A stretch of DNA of 64,000 nt, from NCBI GenBank assembly GCA_044220975.1, contig JBGAPZ010000015.1, positions 19,683-83,682 on the forward strand, given 5' to 3'. The DNA comes from SZUA-430 sp044220975. GTDB taxonomy: Bacteria > Pseudomonadota > Alphaproteobacteria > Micropepsales > Micropepsaceae. Under the pieces are notes generated by a model. It was not told where the DNA came from, did not search any database, and worked only from the letters and a program-made list of their open reading frames with translations. Positions 1 through 11,307 of the stretch are shown piece by piece. Made by a program: the position numbers and the translations under genes. Numbering within the stretch: the first letter of the stretch is position 1; the number at the start of each line of letters is the position of its first letter.

Positions 1-606
1 GTCGTAGACGCTCGTGATCTCAAGGCCGTAACCATAACGCCGAAGCGCCGTCTGTAAGTCACCTACGCGCGAACCTGTGTCAGGCCGCGCGAGCGACGCT
101 TCACGCCCAGTCTTTGCTTCGACCCAAACGCCAAGCCCCGCGTGCGCCAGCTGCTTCCACGGGAACAGCTCACCCGGATCCGTCTTGCGCCCCGGCGCGA
201 TGTCCGAATGCCCGATGACATTGCGCGGCGGAATCTTGTGACGCGCGACAATGCCTTGGCTTAAGCGGATCACAGCGTCGATCTGCGCGTCGGGAAACGG
301 GCGATAGCCAAACTCATGCCCCGGATTGACGATCTCGATCCCGACCGATCGCGAGTTGATATCGGTCTCGCCACGCCAATGCGACACGCCGGCATGCCAC
401 CCACGTAACTCCTCGGCGACATGGCGATAGATCGTGCCGTCCTCATCGATCGTGTAATGCGAACTCACTCGCGACGCCGGATCGGTCAGCCGCGTGACCG
501 CCGCCTCGCACGATTGCATACCTGTATAGTGCATGATCAGGATGTCCGGCCCGCTCACGCCAACGCGCTCATTGAAGTTCGGCGACGGCCGCTCGACGAT
601 GTTCAT
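1..606 (-). CDS. amiD: N-acetylmuramoyl-L-alanine amidase, AmiD/Amidase_2 type (3' end cut by window edge)
   Basis: Peptidoglycan amidase of the zinc-dependent Amidase_2 family, which cuts between N-acetylmuramic acid and the L-Ala of stem peptides. Seen: 202 codons from an ATG at 606 run open to base 1, so the C-terminus is missing. Zinc-ligand candidates are H26 (in LIMHYTG), H133 (in VIGHSD) and D143, with the His-Asp spacing of 10 found in AmiD. From about residue 180 a peptidoglycan-binding-like segment starts (GDLQTALRRYGYG). No signal peptide is visible at this start, so the protein is either cytoplasmic (anhydro-muropeptide recycling) or starts elsewhere. It follows the thioesterase gene by 3 bases and is third in the djlA-paaI-amiD operon. 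Confidence 0.9.
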   Translation of the reverse strand, partial: MNIVERPSPNFNERVGVSGPDILIMHYTGMQSCEAAVTRLTDPASRVSSHYTIDEDGTIYRHVAEELRGWHAGVSHWRGETDINSRSVGIEIVNPGHEFGYRPFPDAQIDAVIRLSQGIVARHKIPPRNVIGHSDIAPGRKTDPGELFPWKQLAHAGLGVWVEAKTGREASLARPDTGSRVGDLQTALRRYGYGLEITSVYD

Positions 607-609
607 CGC

Positions 610-999
610 TTAAGCCCCCACCTTCAGCGTCGCGCTGGCCTTAGCGACAAGCTCGCCCGCTTCGTTGCGCAACTCGGCCTCGGCAAATGCAATCGACTTG
701 CCCCGATGGCGGACCCACCCCTCGCCGATCAGCGTGCCAACATCGGCGCGTCCGATGAACGAGGTTTTGAGCTCAAGGGTCACCTGCGGCGTGTTCGGCT
801 CGCGATGCGTCATGCGAACGGCGTGCCCGCAAAGCGAGTCGAGCATCGCGGCCAAGAACCCGCCGAAGATGCGTCCGCCGCGGTTGACGAAGGTCTCACC
901 CGCTACGAACGATGCTTTCACGTACCCGCGCACCGCATCGCTCGCCAGGGTCTTCTTGCCGAGCGTCATGACCGCCGGTGAATTGACTTCATCCGCCAT
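610..999 (-). CDS. PaaI-family hotdog thioesterase
   Basis: Single hotdog-fold domain of 129 residues, the usual length of PaaI/YbgC-like acyl-CoA thioesterases. The segment NRGGRIFGGFLAAMLDSL carries the conserved G-G-x-x-x-x-x-x-D helix that holds the catalytic acid, and ELKTSFIGRADVG is the central strand of the fold. These enzymes hydrolyse aryl- or acyl-CoA esters in the cytoplasm; the substrate cannot be read from the sequence. Its ATG (999-997) shares one base with the stop of the DjlA gene (TGATG), which indicates translational coupling, and the amidase follows after 3 bases. The operon partners act on chaperones and the cell wall, so a role in phenylacetate breakdown is not supported by context. 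Confidence 0.85.
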   Translation of the reverse strand: MADEVNSPAVMTLGKKTLASDAVRGYVKASFVAGETFVNRGGRIFGGFLAAMLDSLCGHAVRMTHREPNTPQVTLELKTSFIGRADVGTLIGEGWVRHRGKSIAFAEAELRNEAGELVAKASATLKVGA

Positions 1000-1760
1000 C
1001 AGACGATCCCGCGCTCTTTCTTGATCGCTTCATAGGCGCCGTTGATCGCCGCGAGCTTTTCCGTCGCCAACCGCACGAACTCTTCTGGCACGCCGCGCGC
1101 AATCAAACTGTCCGGATGGTTCTCGCGAACGAGTCGGTGGTAGTTCCGCTTCAGATCTTCGTCCGAGGCGGCGCGGTCGACGCCCAGAATGACGTAAGGA
1201 TCCTCGCGATCCAGCCCGAAATGTGACGCGCGAATCCGCTCGAACTGAGCCGCCGAAAACCCAAAAATCTGCCCAACATGCTTCAGGTACTCAAGCTCGC
1301 CGGGATGCAGGCTGTTGTCCGCCTTCGCGATCAAGAACAAACTGTCGAGCAGATCTTCCAACACGCCGGGCCGCGAACGGAACAGCGAGGCAAGCTGTTT
1401 GGCGTAAGAATCGAACCCGGCAACGTCCTGCTTGGCGAGATTGAACAAATGCCCCACATTGGCCTCTTCCTCGCGCGGCACAGGAAAGACCCGCTTGAAG
1501 ATTTCGACCTCGTCCCGCGTCACTGTGCCGTCGGCCTTGGCGAGCTTCGCTGCCAACGCAATCACGCCGATAGTAAAGGCCACCTGGTCGCGATCGCGGA
1601 TGTTACGGTCATCGCGATCGTCGCGTCTGTCGTCGTCGCGCCAACGCCGGCCCTCGCGATCGATCAGCACATGTCCAGCCAACCCGCCGAGCAGCGCACC
1701 CAACGGGCCGCCGACTGCAAGCCCTGCCGCAACGCCTGCAATTTTACCCCAGACCGACAT
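999..1760 (-). CDS. djlA: DjlA-like J-domain protein with TerB-like domain
   Basis: Membrane-anchored DnaK co-chaperone type protein, 253 residues. Seen: a glycine/alanine-rich membrane segment at residues 7-32, a charged Arg/Asp run (35-58), a TerB-like helical domain (about 60-175, with acidic KADGTVTRDE and KADNSLHPGE loops) and a C-terminal J domain (about 187-253) with the HPD motif at 215-217. The reading frame stays open far upstream to 2591, but that part is antisense to the oxoprolinase gene. The ATG at 1760 gives the normal DjlA N-terminus and was chosen. First gene of the operon with the thioesterase and amidase, divergent from the oxoprolinase gene with about 70 bases between them. 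Confidence 0.88.
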   Translation of the reverse strand: MSVWGKIAGVAAGLAVGGPLGALLGGLAGHVLIDREGRRWRDDDRRDDRDDRNIRDRDQVAFTIGVIALAAKLAKADGTVTRDEVEIFKRVFPVPREEEANVGHLFNLAKQDVAGFDSYAKQLASLFRSRPGVLEDLLDSLFLIAKADNSLHPGELEYLKHVGQIFGFSAAQFERIRASHFGLDREDPYVILGVDRAASDEDLKRNYHRLVRENHPDSLIARGVPEEFVRLATEKLAAINGAYEAIKKERGIV

Positions 1761-1829
1761 GATCAACCCATCCCAGCTGAGCGCTTCATCGAGCGCGCCC
1801 GTTTCTTTCGAAGAAATTGAGGCGAACAT

Positions 1830-4800
1830 ATGACGCGCGGCCGCTGGCATATTTGGATCGACCGCGGGGGCACGTTCACCGATCTCGTAGCAATGGGACC
1901 TGACGGCCAGCTCAACGCCACCAAACTTCTCTCCGAAAGCGCCGAACATTACGACGACGCGGCGATTGAAGGAATTAGGCGTTTGCTGGGTCTCGCGCAA
2001 GACGCGGACCTGCCGCAAGCCGAAATCGCCGAAGTCCACATGGGAACCACGGTCGCAACGAACGCGCTGCTCGAACGCAAAGGCGCGCGCACGGTATTGG
2101 TGACGACGCGGGGCCTTCGCGACCAACTGCGCATCGGCTACCAGCACCGGCCGAAACTCTTTGTCCGAAGGATCGATCTCACACCACCGCTCTACGAACG
2201 CGTGATTGAAATCGACGAGCGCGTCGGAGCCGACGGCACGGTCTTGACGCCGCTCGATCGCGCGCAAGCCGAGGCCGAACTGAAAGCCGCGCGCGCGCAA
2301 GGGATTGACACCTGCGCGATCGTCTTCATGCACGGCTACCGCCACACCGCGCATGAACGCGACGTCGCCGCGATCGCAAAGCGTCTGGGCTTCACCCAAG
2401 TCTCGGTCAGCCACGAGGTCAGCCCGCTGATGAAATATGTCAGCCGCGGCCACACCACCGTTGCCGACGCCTATCTCTCGCCCGTGCTGCGCCGTTATGT
2501 CGACAAGGTCGCGCGGCCGCTGGGCAGCGCCGCACGCGACGGCCGCTTGCGCTTCATGCGCTCGAGCGGCGCGCTGGCCGATACGAAACACTTCTCGGGT
2601 AGAGACGCACTGCTCTCAGGCCCCGCCGGCGGCGTGATCGGTATGGCCGAAACGGCGAAGGCCGCGGGCTTCGCGAAAGTTATCGGCTTCGACATGGGCG
2701 GCACGTCGACGGACGTTTCCCGTTTCGACGGAAACTATGAGCGCATCTTCGAGAACGAGCTGAACGGCATCCGCCTCCGCGCGCCGATGCTCGCGGTGCA
2801 TACGGTTGCGGCAGGCGGCGGTTCAATCCTGTTCTATGAAAACGCCCGCATGCGCGTGGGCCCGGAAAGTGCCGGCGCGAACCCCGGCCCTGCGTGTTAC
2901 CGCAAAGGCGGCCCGCTCACGGTCACGGATGCGAACGTGATGACGGGCCGCATTGTCCCCGCGAACTTCCCAAGCGTGTTCGGCCCCAAGGCGGACCAAC
3001 CGATCGACGCCGGCGTCGTCGCCGACAAATTCCACGCTCTCGCGCGCGAACTCAGAACCTCGACGCAAGAGGCCGCCGACGGATTCTTGAAGATCGCCGT
3101 TGCCAACATGGCCGAGGCGATCAAGCGCATCTCGATCGCGCAAGGCGCCGATGTCACCGGCTACGCGCTGCAGTGTTTCGGCGGCGCAGGCGCGCAACTC
3201 GCATGCCGCGTCGCCGACGCACTCGCTATGCGCACGATCATGATCCACCCGCTTGCAGGCGTGCTCTCCGCCTTCGGCATGGGCTTCGCGCAAACCCAAG
3301 CACGACGCGAGCGCGCCATCGAACGCGCGCTCGATCCGGCACTGCTGACGAGGCTCGACGACGAAGTAGCGAAACTCGCAACCGGCGCGATCGATGAGGT
3401 CGCAGCGCAAGGTTTTGCGCCAGCCTCGATCGCGACCATTCATCTGCGATATCAAGGCACCGACACGGCACTTGCCGTGGCCTACGGCGCGCACGCCGAG
3501 ATCGAAGCGCGCTTCGCGGAGGCGCATCGCGCACGTTTCGGCTTCTGGGACCAAGGCCGCAAGCTGATCGTCGAATCGATCGCTGTCGACGCGGCAGCCC
3601 AAGCGCCACCGCCGGCGCTGCCGCGCATCGAGGCCAAGCGCACAGGCGCACTCAAAGCCCACGCGACGACGACGCTATATGTCGACGGAACGAGCCACAC
3701 CGCACCCATCTATCTGCGCGAGCAGCTCGACCCTGGCGACCGCATCGCCGGCCCCGCGATGATCATTGAGCCGAACTCCACCATCGTCATCGACCCCGGC
3801 TGGCAAGGCGAATACCGCGCCGACGGAAACTTGGTACTCCTGGGAGCGCGGGCTTCCAGCCCGCTCTTAAGTGCGCATCCACGCACGCAAGCACCCGACC
3901 CCGTGCGCCTGGAAATCTTCAACGCGCTCTTCATGTCGATCGCCGAGCAAATGGGCGTGGTGCTCGAAAAGACCGCGTCCTCCGTCAACATCAAAGAGCG
4001 CCTCGATTTCTCCTGCGCGATCTTCGACGAGGCCGGTAGCTTGATCGCCAATGCGCCGCACATGCCGGTGCACTTGGGTTCGATGGGCGAAAGCGTACGC
4101 GCCGTGCTCACGCGCCACGCCGGAGGTATGTCGCCCGGCGACGCCTTCGCACTGAACGCCCCGTACGCCGGCGGCACACATTTGCCCGACATCACCGTCG
4201 TGATGCCCGTGTTCTTGGGCGAAGAAGCGTTGCCTGCGTTCTACGTCGCCTCCCGCGGTCACCACGCCGACATCGGCGGTATCTCGCCGGGCTCCATGCC
4301 GCCGAACTCGACGTCGGTGGAAGAAGAAGGCGTGCTGTTCCAAGGCGAACGCATCATGCGCGGTGCCAAGTTCGACGATCACCGCGTCAGCGCGATCCTA
4401 GCGTCCGGCCCCTACCCAGCACGCAATCCGGCGCAAAACATCGCCGACCTGAAAGCGCAGATCGCCGCCTGCGTGAAAGGCGCTGACGAACTCAAGAACC
4501 TTTGCACCACGCAAGGGCGCGAGGTCGTCGCCGCTTACATGGGCCACGTGCAGGACAACGCCGAGGAACAGGTCCGCCGCGTTATCGGAGCCCTCGACGA
4601 CGGCGCTTTCGACCACGAGATGGACGACGGCGCCATCATCCGCGTGCGCGTTACCGTGAACCGGCAAACGCGCAGCGCCACGATCGATTTCACCGGCACA
4701 AGCCCGCAACGCCCGACAAACTTCAACGCACCGCGCTCCGTCACGACGGCCGCCGTCCTCTATGTCTTCCGCTGCCTCATCGACACCGACATCCCGTTGA

Positions 4801-5444
4801 ACGCAGGGTGCCTCCGGCCGCTGAACATCGTCGTGCCGGAACATTCGCTCCTGAACCCGAGCTATCCGGCCGCCGTGGTTGCCGGCAACGTCGAGACCAG
4901 CCAGGCGGTCACCGATACGCTCTTCGGTGCGCTGGGCGTCATGGCCGCAAGCCAAGGCACCATGAACAACTTCACCTTCGGCAACGCGCGTCACCAATAT
5001 TACGAAACGATCTGCGGCGGAGCGGGTGCGGGCCCCACATTCGAGGGCGCGAGCGCCGTTCACACGCACATGACGAACTCGCGCCTGACCGACCCGGAAG
5101 TGTTGGAGTGGCGCTACCCCGTCCTCGTGCGCCGGTTCGCCATCCGCGAAGGCTCCGGTGGCGCCGGCGCGCACAAGGGCGGCGACGGCGCCGTGCGCGA
5201 AATCGAATTCTTAGAAGCGATGGAAGCCGGCATCCTCTCGACGCGCCGGCGCATTTCGCCGTTCGGTATCAAGGGAGGCTCGAACGCCAAGACTGGCCGC
5301 AATGCGATCAAGCGCAAATACGGCAAGGTGCAAGAACTGCCGGGTTGCGCGGTCAGCGCTGTCGAACCCGGCGATGTTTTTGTGATTGAAACCCCGGGCG
5401 GAGGGGGGTACGGCAGTACGCGAAAAGAACAAGGCTCGGAATGA
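1830..5444 (+). CDS. oplA: Hydantoinase/5-oxoprolinase, fused HyuA-HyuB
   Basis: 1204 residues, the length of single-chain ATP-dependent 5-oxoprolinases, which open 5-oxo-L-proline to glutamate with ATP. The HyuA half (about 1-665) shows the actin-like ATPase signatures: DRGGTFTDLVA near the start, GPAGGVIGMAETA, and FDMGGTSTDVSRF at about 286-298. The HyuB half (about 690-1195) has the family's glycine-rich stretches and ends in ETPGGGGYG. Members of this family also act on hydantoins or N-methylhydantoins or carboxylate ketones, so the exact substrate is inferred. The linker at about residues 671-680 is encoded by a palindromic repeat (see 3842-3867). The stop overlaps the next gene by 4 bases (ATGA). 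Confidence 0.9.
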   Translation: MTRGRWHIWIDRGGTFTDLVAMGPDGQLNATKLLSESAEHYDDAAIEGIRRLLGLAQDADLPQAEIAEVHMGTTVATNALLERKGARTVLVTTRGLRDQLRIGYQHRPKLFVRRIDLTPPLYERVIEIDERVGADGTVLTPLDRAQAEAELKAARAQGIDTCAIVFMHGYRHTAHERDVAAIAKRLGFTQVSVSHEVSPLMKYVSRGHTTVADAYLSPVLRRYVDKVARPLGSAARDGRLRFMRSSGALADTKHFSGRDALLSGPAGGVIGMAETAKAAGFAKVIGFDMGGTSTDVSRFDGNYERIFENELNGIRLRAPMLAVHTVAAGGGSILFYENARMRVGPESAGANPGPACYRKGGPLTVTDANVMTGRIVPANFPSVFGPKADQPIDAGVVADKFHALARELRTSTQEAADGFLKIAVANMAEAIKRISIAQGADVTGYALQCFGGAGAQLACRVADALAMRTIMIHPLAGVLSAFGMGFAQTQARRERAIERALDPALLTRLDDEVAKLATGAIDEVAAQGFAPASIATIHLRYQGTDTALAVAYGAHAEIEARFAEAHRARFGFWDQGRKLIVESIAVDAAAQAPPPALPRIEAKRTGALKAHATTTLYVDGTSHTAPIYLREQLDPGDRIAGPAMIIEPNSTIVIDPGWQGEYRADGNLVLLGARASSPLLSAHPRTQAPDPVRLEIFNALFMSIAEQMGVVLEKTASSVNIKERLDFSCAIFDEAGSLIANAPHMPVHLGSMGESVRAVLTRHAGGMSPGDAFALNAPYAGGTHLPDITVVMPVFLGEEALPAFYVASRGHHADIGGISPGSMPPNSTSVEEEGVLFQGERIMRGAKFDDHRVSAILASGPYPARNPAQNIADLKAQIAACVKGADELKNLCTTQGREVVAAYMGHVQDNAEEQVRRVIGALDDGAFDHEMDDGAIIRVRVTVNRQTRSATIDFTGTSPQRPTNFNAPRSVTTAAVLYVFRCLIDTDIPLNAGCLRPLNIVVPEHSLLNPSYPAAVVAGNVETSQAVTDTLFGALGVMAASQGTMNNFTFGNARHQYYETICGGAGAGPTFEGASAVHTHMTNSRLTDPEVLEWRYPVLVRRFAIREGSGGAGAHKGGDGAVREIEFLEAMEAGILSTRRRISPFGIKGGSNAKTGRNAIKRKYGKVQELPGCAVSAVEPGDVFVIETPGGGGYGSTRKEQGSE
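3842..3867. repeat. Palindromic GC-rich repeat-like element inside the oxoprolinase gene
   Basis: A perfect 7-bp stem (GCGGGCT at 3848-3854, AGCCCGC at 3858-3864) with a 3-base loop TCC, flanked by a further G-A/T-C pairing after one mismatch. The unit resembles the short GGGAGCGCGGGCTTCC-type palindromes I know as dispersed intergenic elements in other GC-rich genomes; that comparison is from memory. Here it sits in frame and encodes the Gly-Ala-Arg-Ala-Ser-Ser-Pro-type linker between the HyuA and HyuB halves. Confidence 0.5.
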
Positions 5445-6136
5445 ACGTCGATCTCTTCGTCGGCACGCTGACGCGTTACTACTCGGCCGATTGGCAAAAC
5501 GGCAGAACGCGTGCGGGCGAACCCTCGCCCTTCGGCTCGAAGAAGAGCCGTATGTCAGTGACCGATCCCGTCGAGCTGCAAGGCATTATCGCGGGCTGGC
5601 TCGAGGAAGCGACGCTCAAACTCAAACCGCATTTGAAAGAACCGCTGAGCTGGCAGGAAGGCATGCTGCCGGCCCACTATGTCGGAGAGTTGGGCGTGGC
5701 GGGCTATGGAGGCGCGGTCCTGCTCGCCGCCTACACGAACCACGCGCACCTGCCGCGGCCCATCACCTACATGAAGACCTGGGACCGCGACCCGGCCTTC
5801 GAAGCGGCGATGAAGCCCGCCGAAAAGAAAGACGCGCTGTGGGAAATCATCAATTGCGGTGTCTGGTTTCCGGTGAACTTCGCGTTCGGGATCGGCATGA
5901 AGGATCCGGCCGGTCAGCCGATCAAGGCAGGCTCGATCGATCTGCTGTGGCGCGGCCTTGAGTACCTCAACGAAACGAACTGGGGCGCGGCGCCGCAAGA
6001 CATCGCGGCCTGGCGCGCGCGTGGTTTGAGCGAGACCGACCCGTTCGACATACAGGCCCAGTTCGGCTTCGCCACGTTCTACGAAATGTGCCGCATCGCC
6101 CGCGAAAACCGGCTGCCGATGAAGCTGCATTATTGA
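5441..6136 (+). CDS. Protein of unknown function, coupled to the oxoprolinase
   Basis: 231 residues, not recognised. No signal peptide and no membrane segment. It has an amphipathic, Trp/Tyr-rich composition with several conserved-looking blocks (LSWQEGMLPAHYVGELG, INCGVWFPVNFAFGIGM, FGFATFYEMCRIARENRLPMKLHY). The start ATG lies within the ATGA overlap with the oxoprolinase stop. This shows co-translation and suggests a job connected to that enzyme or its substrate, which is inference only. The next 260 bases carry no gene I can support. Confidence 0.7.
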   Translation: MNVDLFVGTLTRYYSADWQNGRTRAGEPSPFGSKKSRMSVTDPVELQGIIAGWLEEATLKLKPHLKEPLSWQEGMLPAHYVGELGVAGYGGAVLLAAYTNHAHLPRPITYMKTWDRDPAFEAAMKPAEKKDALWEIINCGVWFPVNFAFGIGMKDPAGQPIKAGSIDLLWRGLEYLNETNWGAAPQDIAAWRARGLSETDPFDIQAQFGFATFYEMCRIARENRLPMKLHY

Positions 6137-6397
6137 GCTGACGGCCGCCCTGCCACAGGCGCGATGCCAAACTGCAACAGCATCGTTAAGAAGCGACGGG
6201 GGTCACGGTTAGCCCAGATCGGCTCCGGCACTTTTCCGCAGAGCTCTTAACCACGACGCTCAGAAAATGTGTTTACAATTCAAAGTGTTACGGTGCGGTC
6301 CAATCGAATTTGTTGCACCGCCGTATCGAATCTTGTTGGGCCCTGCGACAAATCGTGGCACAATGCGGGCACCCTGATGGAAGGAGGGCTTCTCTCG

Positions 6398-6475
6398 ATG
6401 GCTGAGCAGCTGAGTCTTATCACAACCGGGGTCGTGTTCGCGTTTCTCGGGGCCATAATAATTGGCCTGCTTTAG
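6398..6475 (+). CDS. 25-residue single-pass membrane micropeptide
   Basis: Short open frame, MAEQLSLITTGVVFAFLGA followed by a short hydrophobic tail ending GLL. Residues 7-25 form one hydrophobic helix long enough to span a membrane. A strong ribosome site (GGAAGGAGGG, 6379-6388) sits 9 bases before the ATG, and a GC-rich inverted repeat follows 26 bases after the stop. The frame is open further upstream (to 6269), but only this ATG has a ribosome site. No family is recognised; CydX- or KdpF-like subunits have similar size and build, but there is no matching partner gene here. Confidence 0.55.
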   Translation: MAEQLSLITTGVVFAFLGAIIIGLL

Positions 6476-6501
6476 ACGGCAACATTGACGGGGAATTTTC
6501 G

Positions 6502-6532
6502 GAAGGGCCGGCGGTGGAAACCCCGGCCCTTC
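6502..6532 (+). terminator. Hairpin after the micropeptide gene
   Basis: Perfect 10-bp stem (GAAGGGCCGG at 6502-6511 with CCGGCCCTTC at 6523-6532) and an 11-base loop. The T-rich tail is weak (TGCTTGTC), so it may be a Rho-assisted terminator. It could also serve the convergent gene ending at 6573. Confidence 0.55.
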
Positions 6533-6572
6533 TGCTTGTCAGAGGGACAGTTTGAGCGTTTGTCCCACCGCC

Positions 6573-7124
6573 TCACGTTTGCGACGAGAACCGCGCCGCA
6601 TAAGGCTCCGGTGGCAGCTTCAGCCCGTTCGTGAGGTATGCGACCGTGTGATAGAAGCCGGCGAGGAGGATCAATTCCAAGATCTGCTCGTCGGAGAACT
6701 GGGCTTTGAGCCCGCCCCAAAGCTCGTCGCTGATCGTCGACGTGTCGTGCAATTCGTCCGCGAGCTTCACGATCAGCTGCTCGCGCGGCGACCAAACGTC
6801 TTTCGCATCGTGCGCGAGCGTCGCCTTGACCTCCGCCGCCGAGAGCTTGGCCTTCTCAGCGAAGAGCGCAATGTGCACGCCCCATTCGTACTCCGACCCC
6901 GTACGCGCGCACGTCCGGTCGATCATGATTTCGCGCTCGCGCAAGGGCAGCGGCCCTTTGTCGAGCAAGCCCGCCGCCATGAACCGCGAAAACGCCCGCT
7001 CGCTCCGCGCCAAGGTCGTGAACAACACGAGCGGCGAAACCCCGGGTGGCATCAGCCCGTCGAACGTCTTTTGCACCATCTCCGAAAACGGCGGCTTTTG
7101 CGGTTCGATCCGGCGAGCGGTCAT
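6573..7124 (-). CDS. Carboxymuconolactone decarboxylase-family protein (AhpD-like fold)
   Basis: 183 residues with the CMD/AhpD core, including EIMIDRTCARTGSEYEWGVH, where the conserved Glu, Cys and His of the fold stand. Only one Cys of the usual CxxC pair is present, so a peroxidase-type AhpD disulfide is unlikely and a decarboxylase- or uncharacterised-type member is more probable. The ATG at 7124 is preceded by a strong ribosome site (AAGGAGG), which fixes the start; the frame extends to 7217 but crosses the operators. Transcribed divergently from the HxlR regulator, with both promoters in a 77-base gap holding two identical operators. It is the obvious target of that regulator. Confidence 0.85.
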   Translation of the reverse strand: MTARRIEPQKPPFSEMVQKTFDGLMPPGVSPLVLFTTLARSERAFSRFMAAGLLDKGPLPLREREIMIDRTCARTGSEYEWGVHIALFAEKAKLSAAEVKATLAHDAKDVWSPREQLIVKLADELHDTSTISDELWGGLKAQFSDEQILELILLAGFYHTVAYLTNGLKLPPEPYAARFSSQT

Positions 7125-7136
7125 GAATGCCTCCTT

Positions 7137-7153
7137 GCTACATAAAATGTAGC
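7137..7153. promoter_or_regulatory. Putative HxlR operator, copy 1
   Basis: 17-base inverted repeat GCTACA-N5-TGTAGC. The half-sites and spacing are identical to those of copy 2, whose centre lies 34 bp away. It sits just upstream of the ribosome site of the CMD-family gene. Assignment to the adjacent HxlR protein is inferred from position. Confidence 0.7.
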
Positions 7154-7170
7154 GTACGCCGGCTTGCATT

Positions 7171-7187
7171 GCTACACATTTTGTAGC
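7171..7187. promoter_or_regulatory. Putative HxlR operator, copy 2
   Basis: Second 17-base GCTACA-N5-TGTAGC repeat, 15 bases before the start codon of the HxlR gene. Two sites about three helical turns apart in a divergent promoter region suggest cooperative binding and autoregulation. Confidence 0.7.
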
Positions 7188-7201
7188 AAATACGACGCGC
7201 A

Positions 7202-7531
7202 ATGCCTCGAATGCCAAAACCCGGCCGGCCAGTGCGCGGCTCGACGACCGGCCGACCGGTCATGGCCCTGCTCGATCTGCTCGGCCGCCGCTGGAGCTTG
7301 CGCGTGCTTTGGGAACTGCACCGCAAACCGCTGACGTTCCGCGATCTGCAAGCCGCCTGCGGTCAGATCAGCCCGACGATCCTGAACACGCGCCTGCGCG
7401 AATTGCGTCACGCATCGATCGTGGCGCAAGACGACGCCGGCTACACGCTCACCGGCGAAGGCGTCGAACTCGTCAAGGAACTCACCGGCCTCCACATCTG
7501 GGCCGAACGCTGGGCAAAGCGAAGGTCCTAA
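7202..7531 (+). CDS. HxlR-family winged-helix transcriptional regulator
   Basis: 109 residues with the HxlR core: LLGRRWSLRVLWELHRKPLTF (helices 1-2) and QISPTILNTRLREL (recognition helix), followed by the wing and a C-terminal dimerisation helix (HIWAERWAKRRS). HxlR proteins are DNA-binding dimers that often respond to redox or reactive electrophiles, frequently through a Cys; here one Cys lies in the turn before the recognition helix (AACGQISPT). Divergent from the CMD-family gene with two shared operators. No clear ribosome site precedes the ATG, and an alternative ATG lies 9 bases downstream. Confidence 0.88.
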   Translation: MPRMPKPGRPVRGSTTGRPVMALLDLLGRRWSLRVLWELHRKPLTFRDLQAACGQISPTILNTRLRELRHASIVAQDDAGYTLTGEGVELVKELTGLHIWAERWAKRRS

Positions 7532-7536
7532 AAAAG

Positions 7537-7576
7537 CTACGTCATGGCCGGCGTTGAGCCGACCATGACGATGTAG
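7537..7576. repeat. REP-like palindrome between hxlR and metH ends
   Basis: Imperfect hairpin between two convergent genes: CTAC/GTAG at the base, GTCATGG (7541-7547) with CCATGAC (7563-7569), and CGGC/GCCG near a short loop. The sequence style (GTCATGGCCGG...) matches the class of dispersed palindromes common between genes in alphaproteobacterial genomes, as I recall it. A run of A just before it (T on the minus strand) would let it end metH transcripts. Confidence 0.5.
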
Positions 7577-7581
7577 GTGAG

Positions 7582-11303
<3,722 letters not shown>

Positions 11304-11307
<4 letters not shown>

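Noticed and set aside
1761..2591. Upstream extension of the DjlA frame to 530 residues
   Set aside because: It lies antisense to the oxoprolinase gene and has no domain, and DjlA homologues begin at the membrane segment encoded from 1760.
6137..6397. Riboswitch or additional gene in the gap after the oxoprolinase operon
   Set aside because: I found no conserved riboswitch core, no coding frame with a ribosome site, and no promoter with acceptable spacing.
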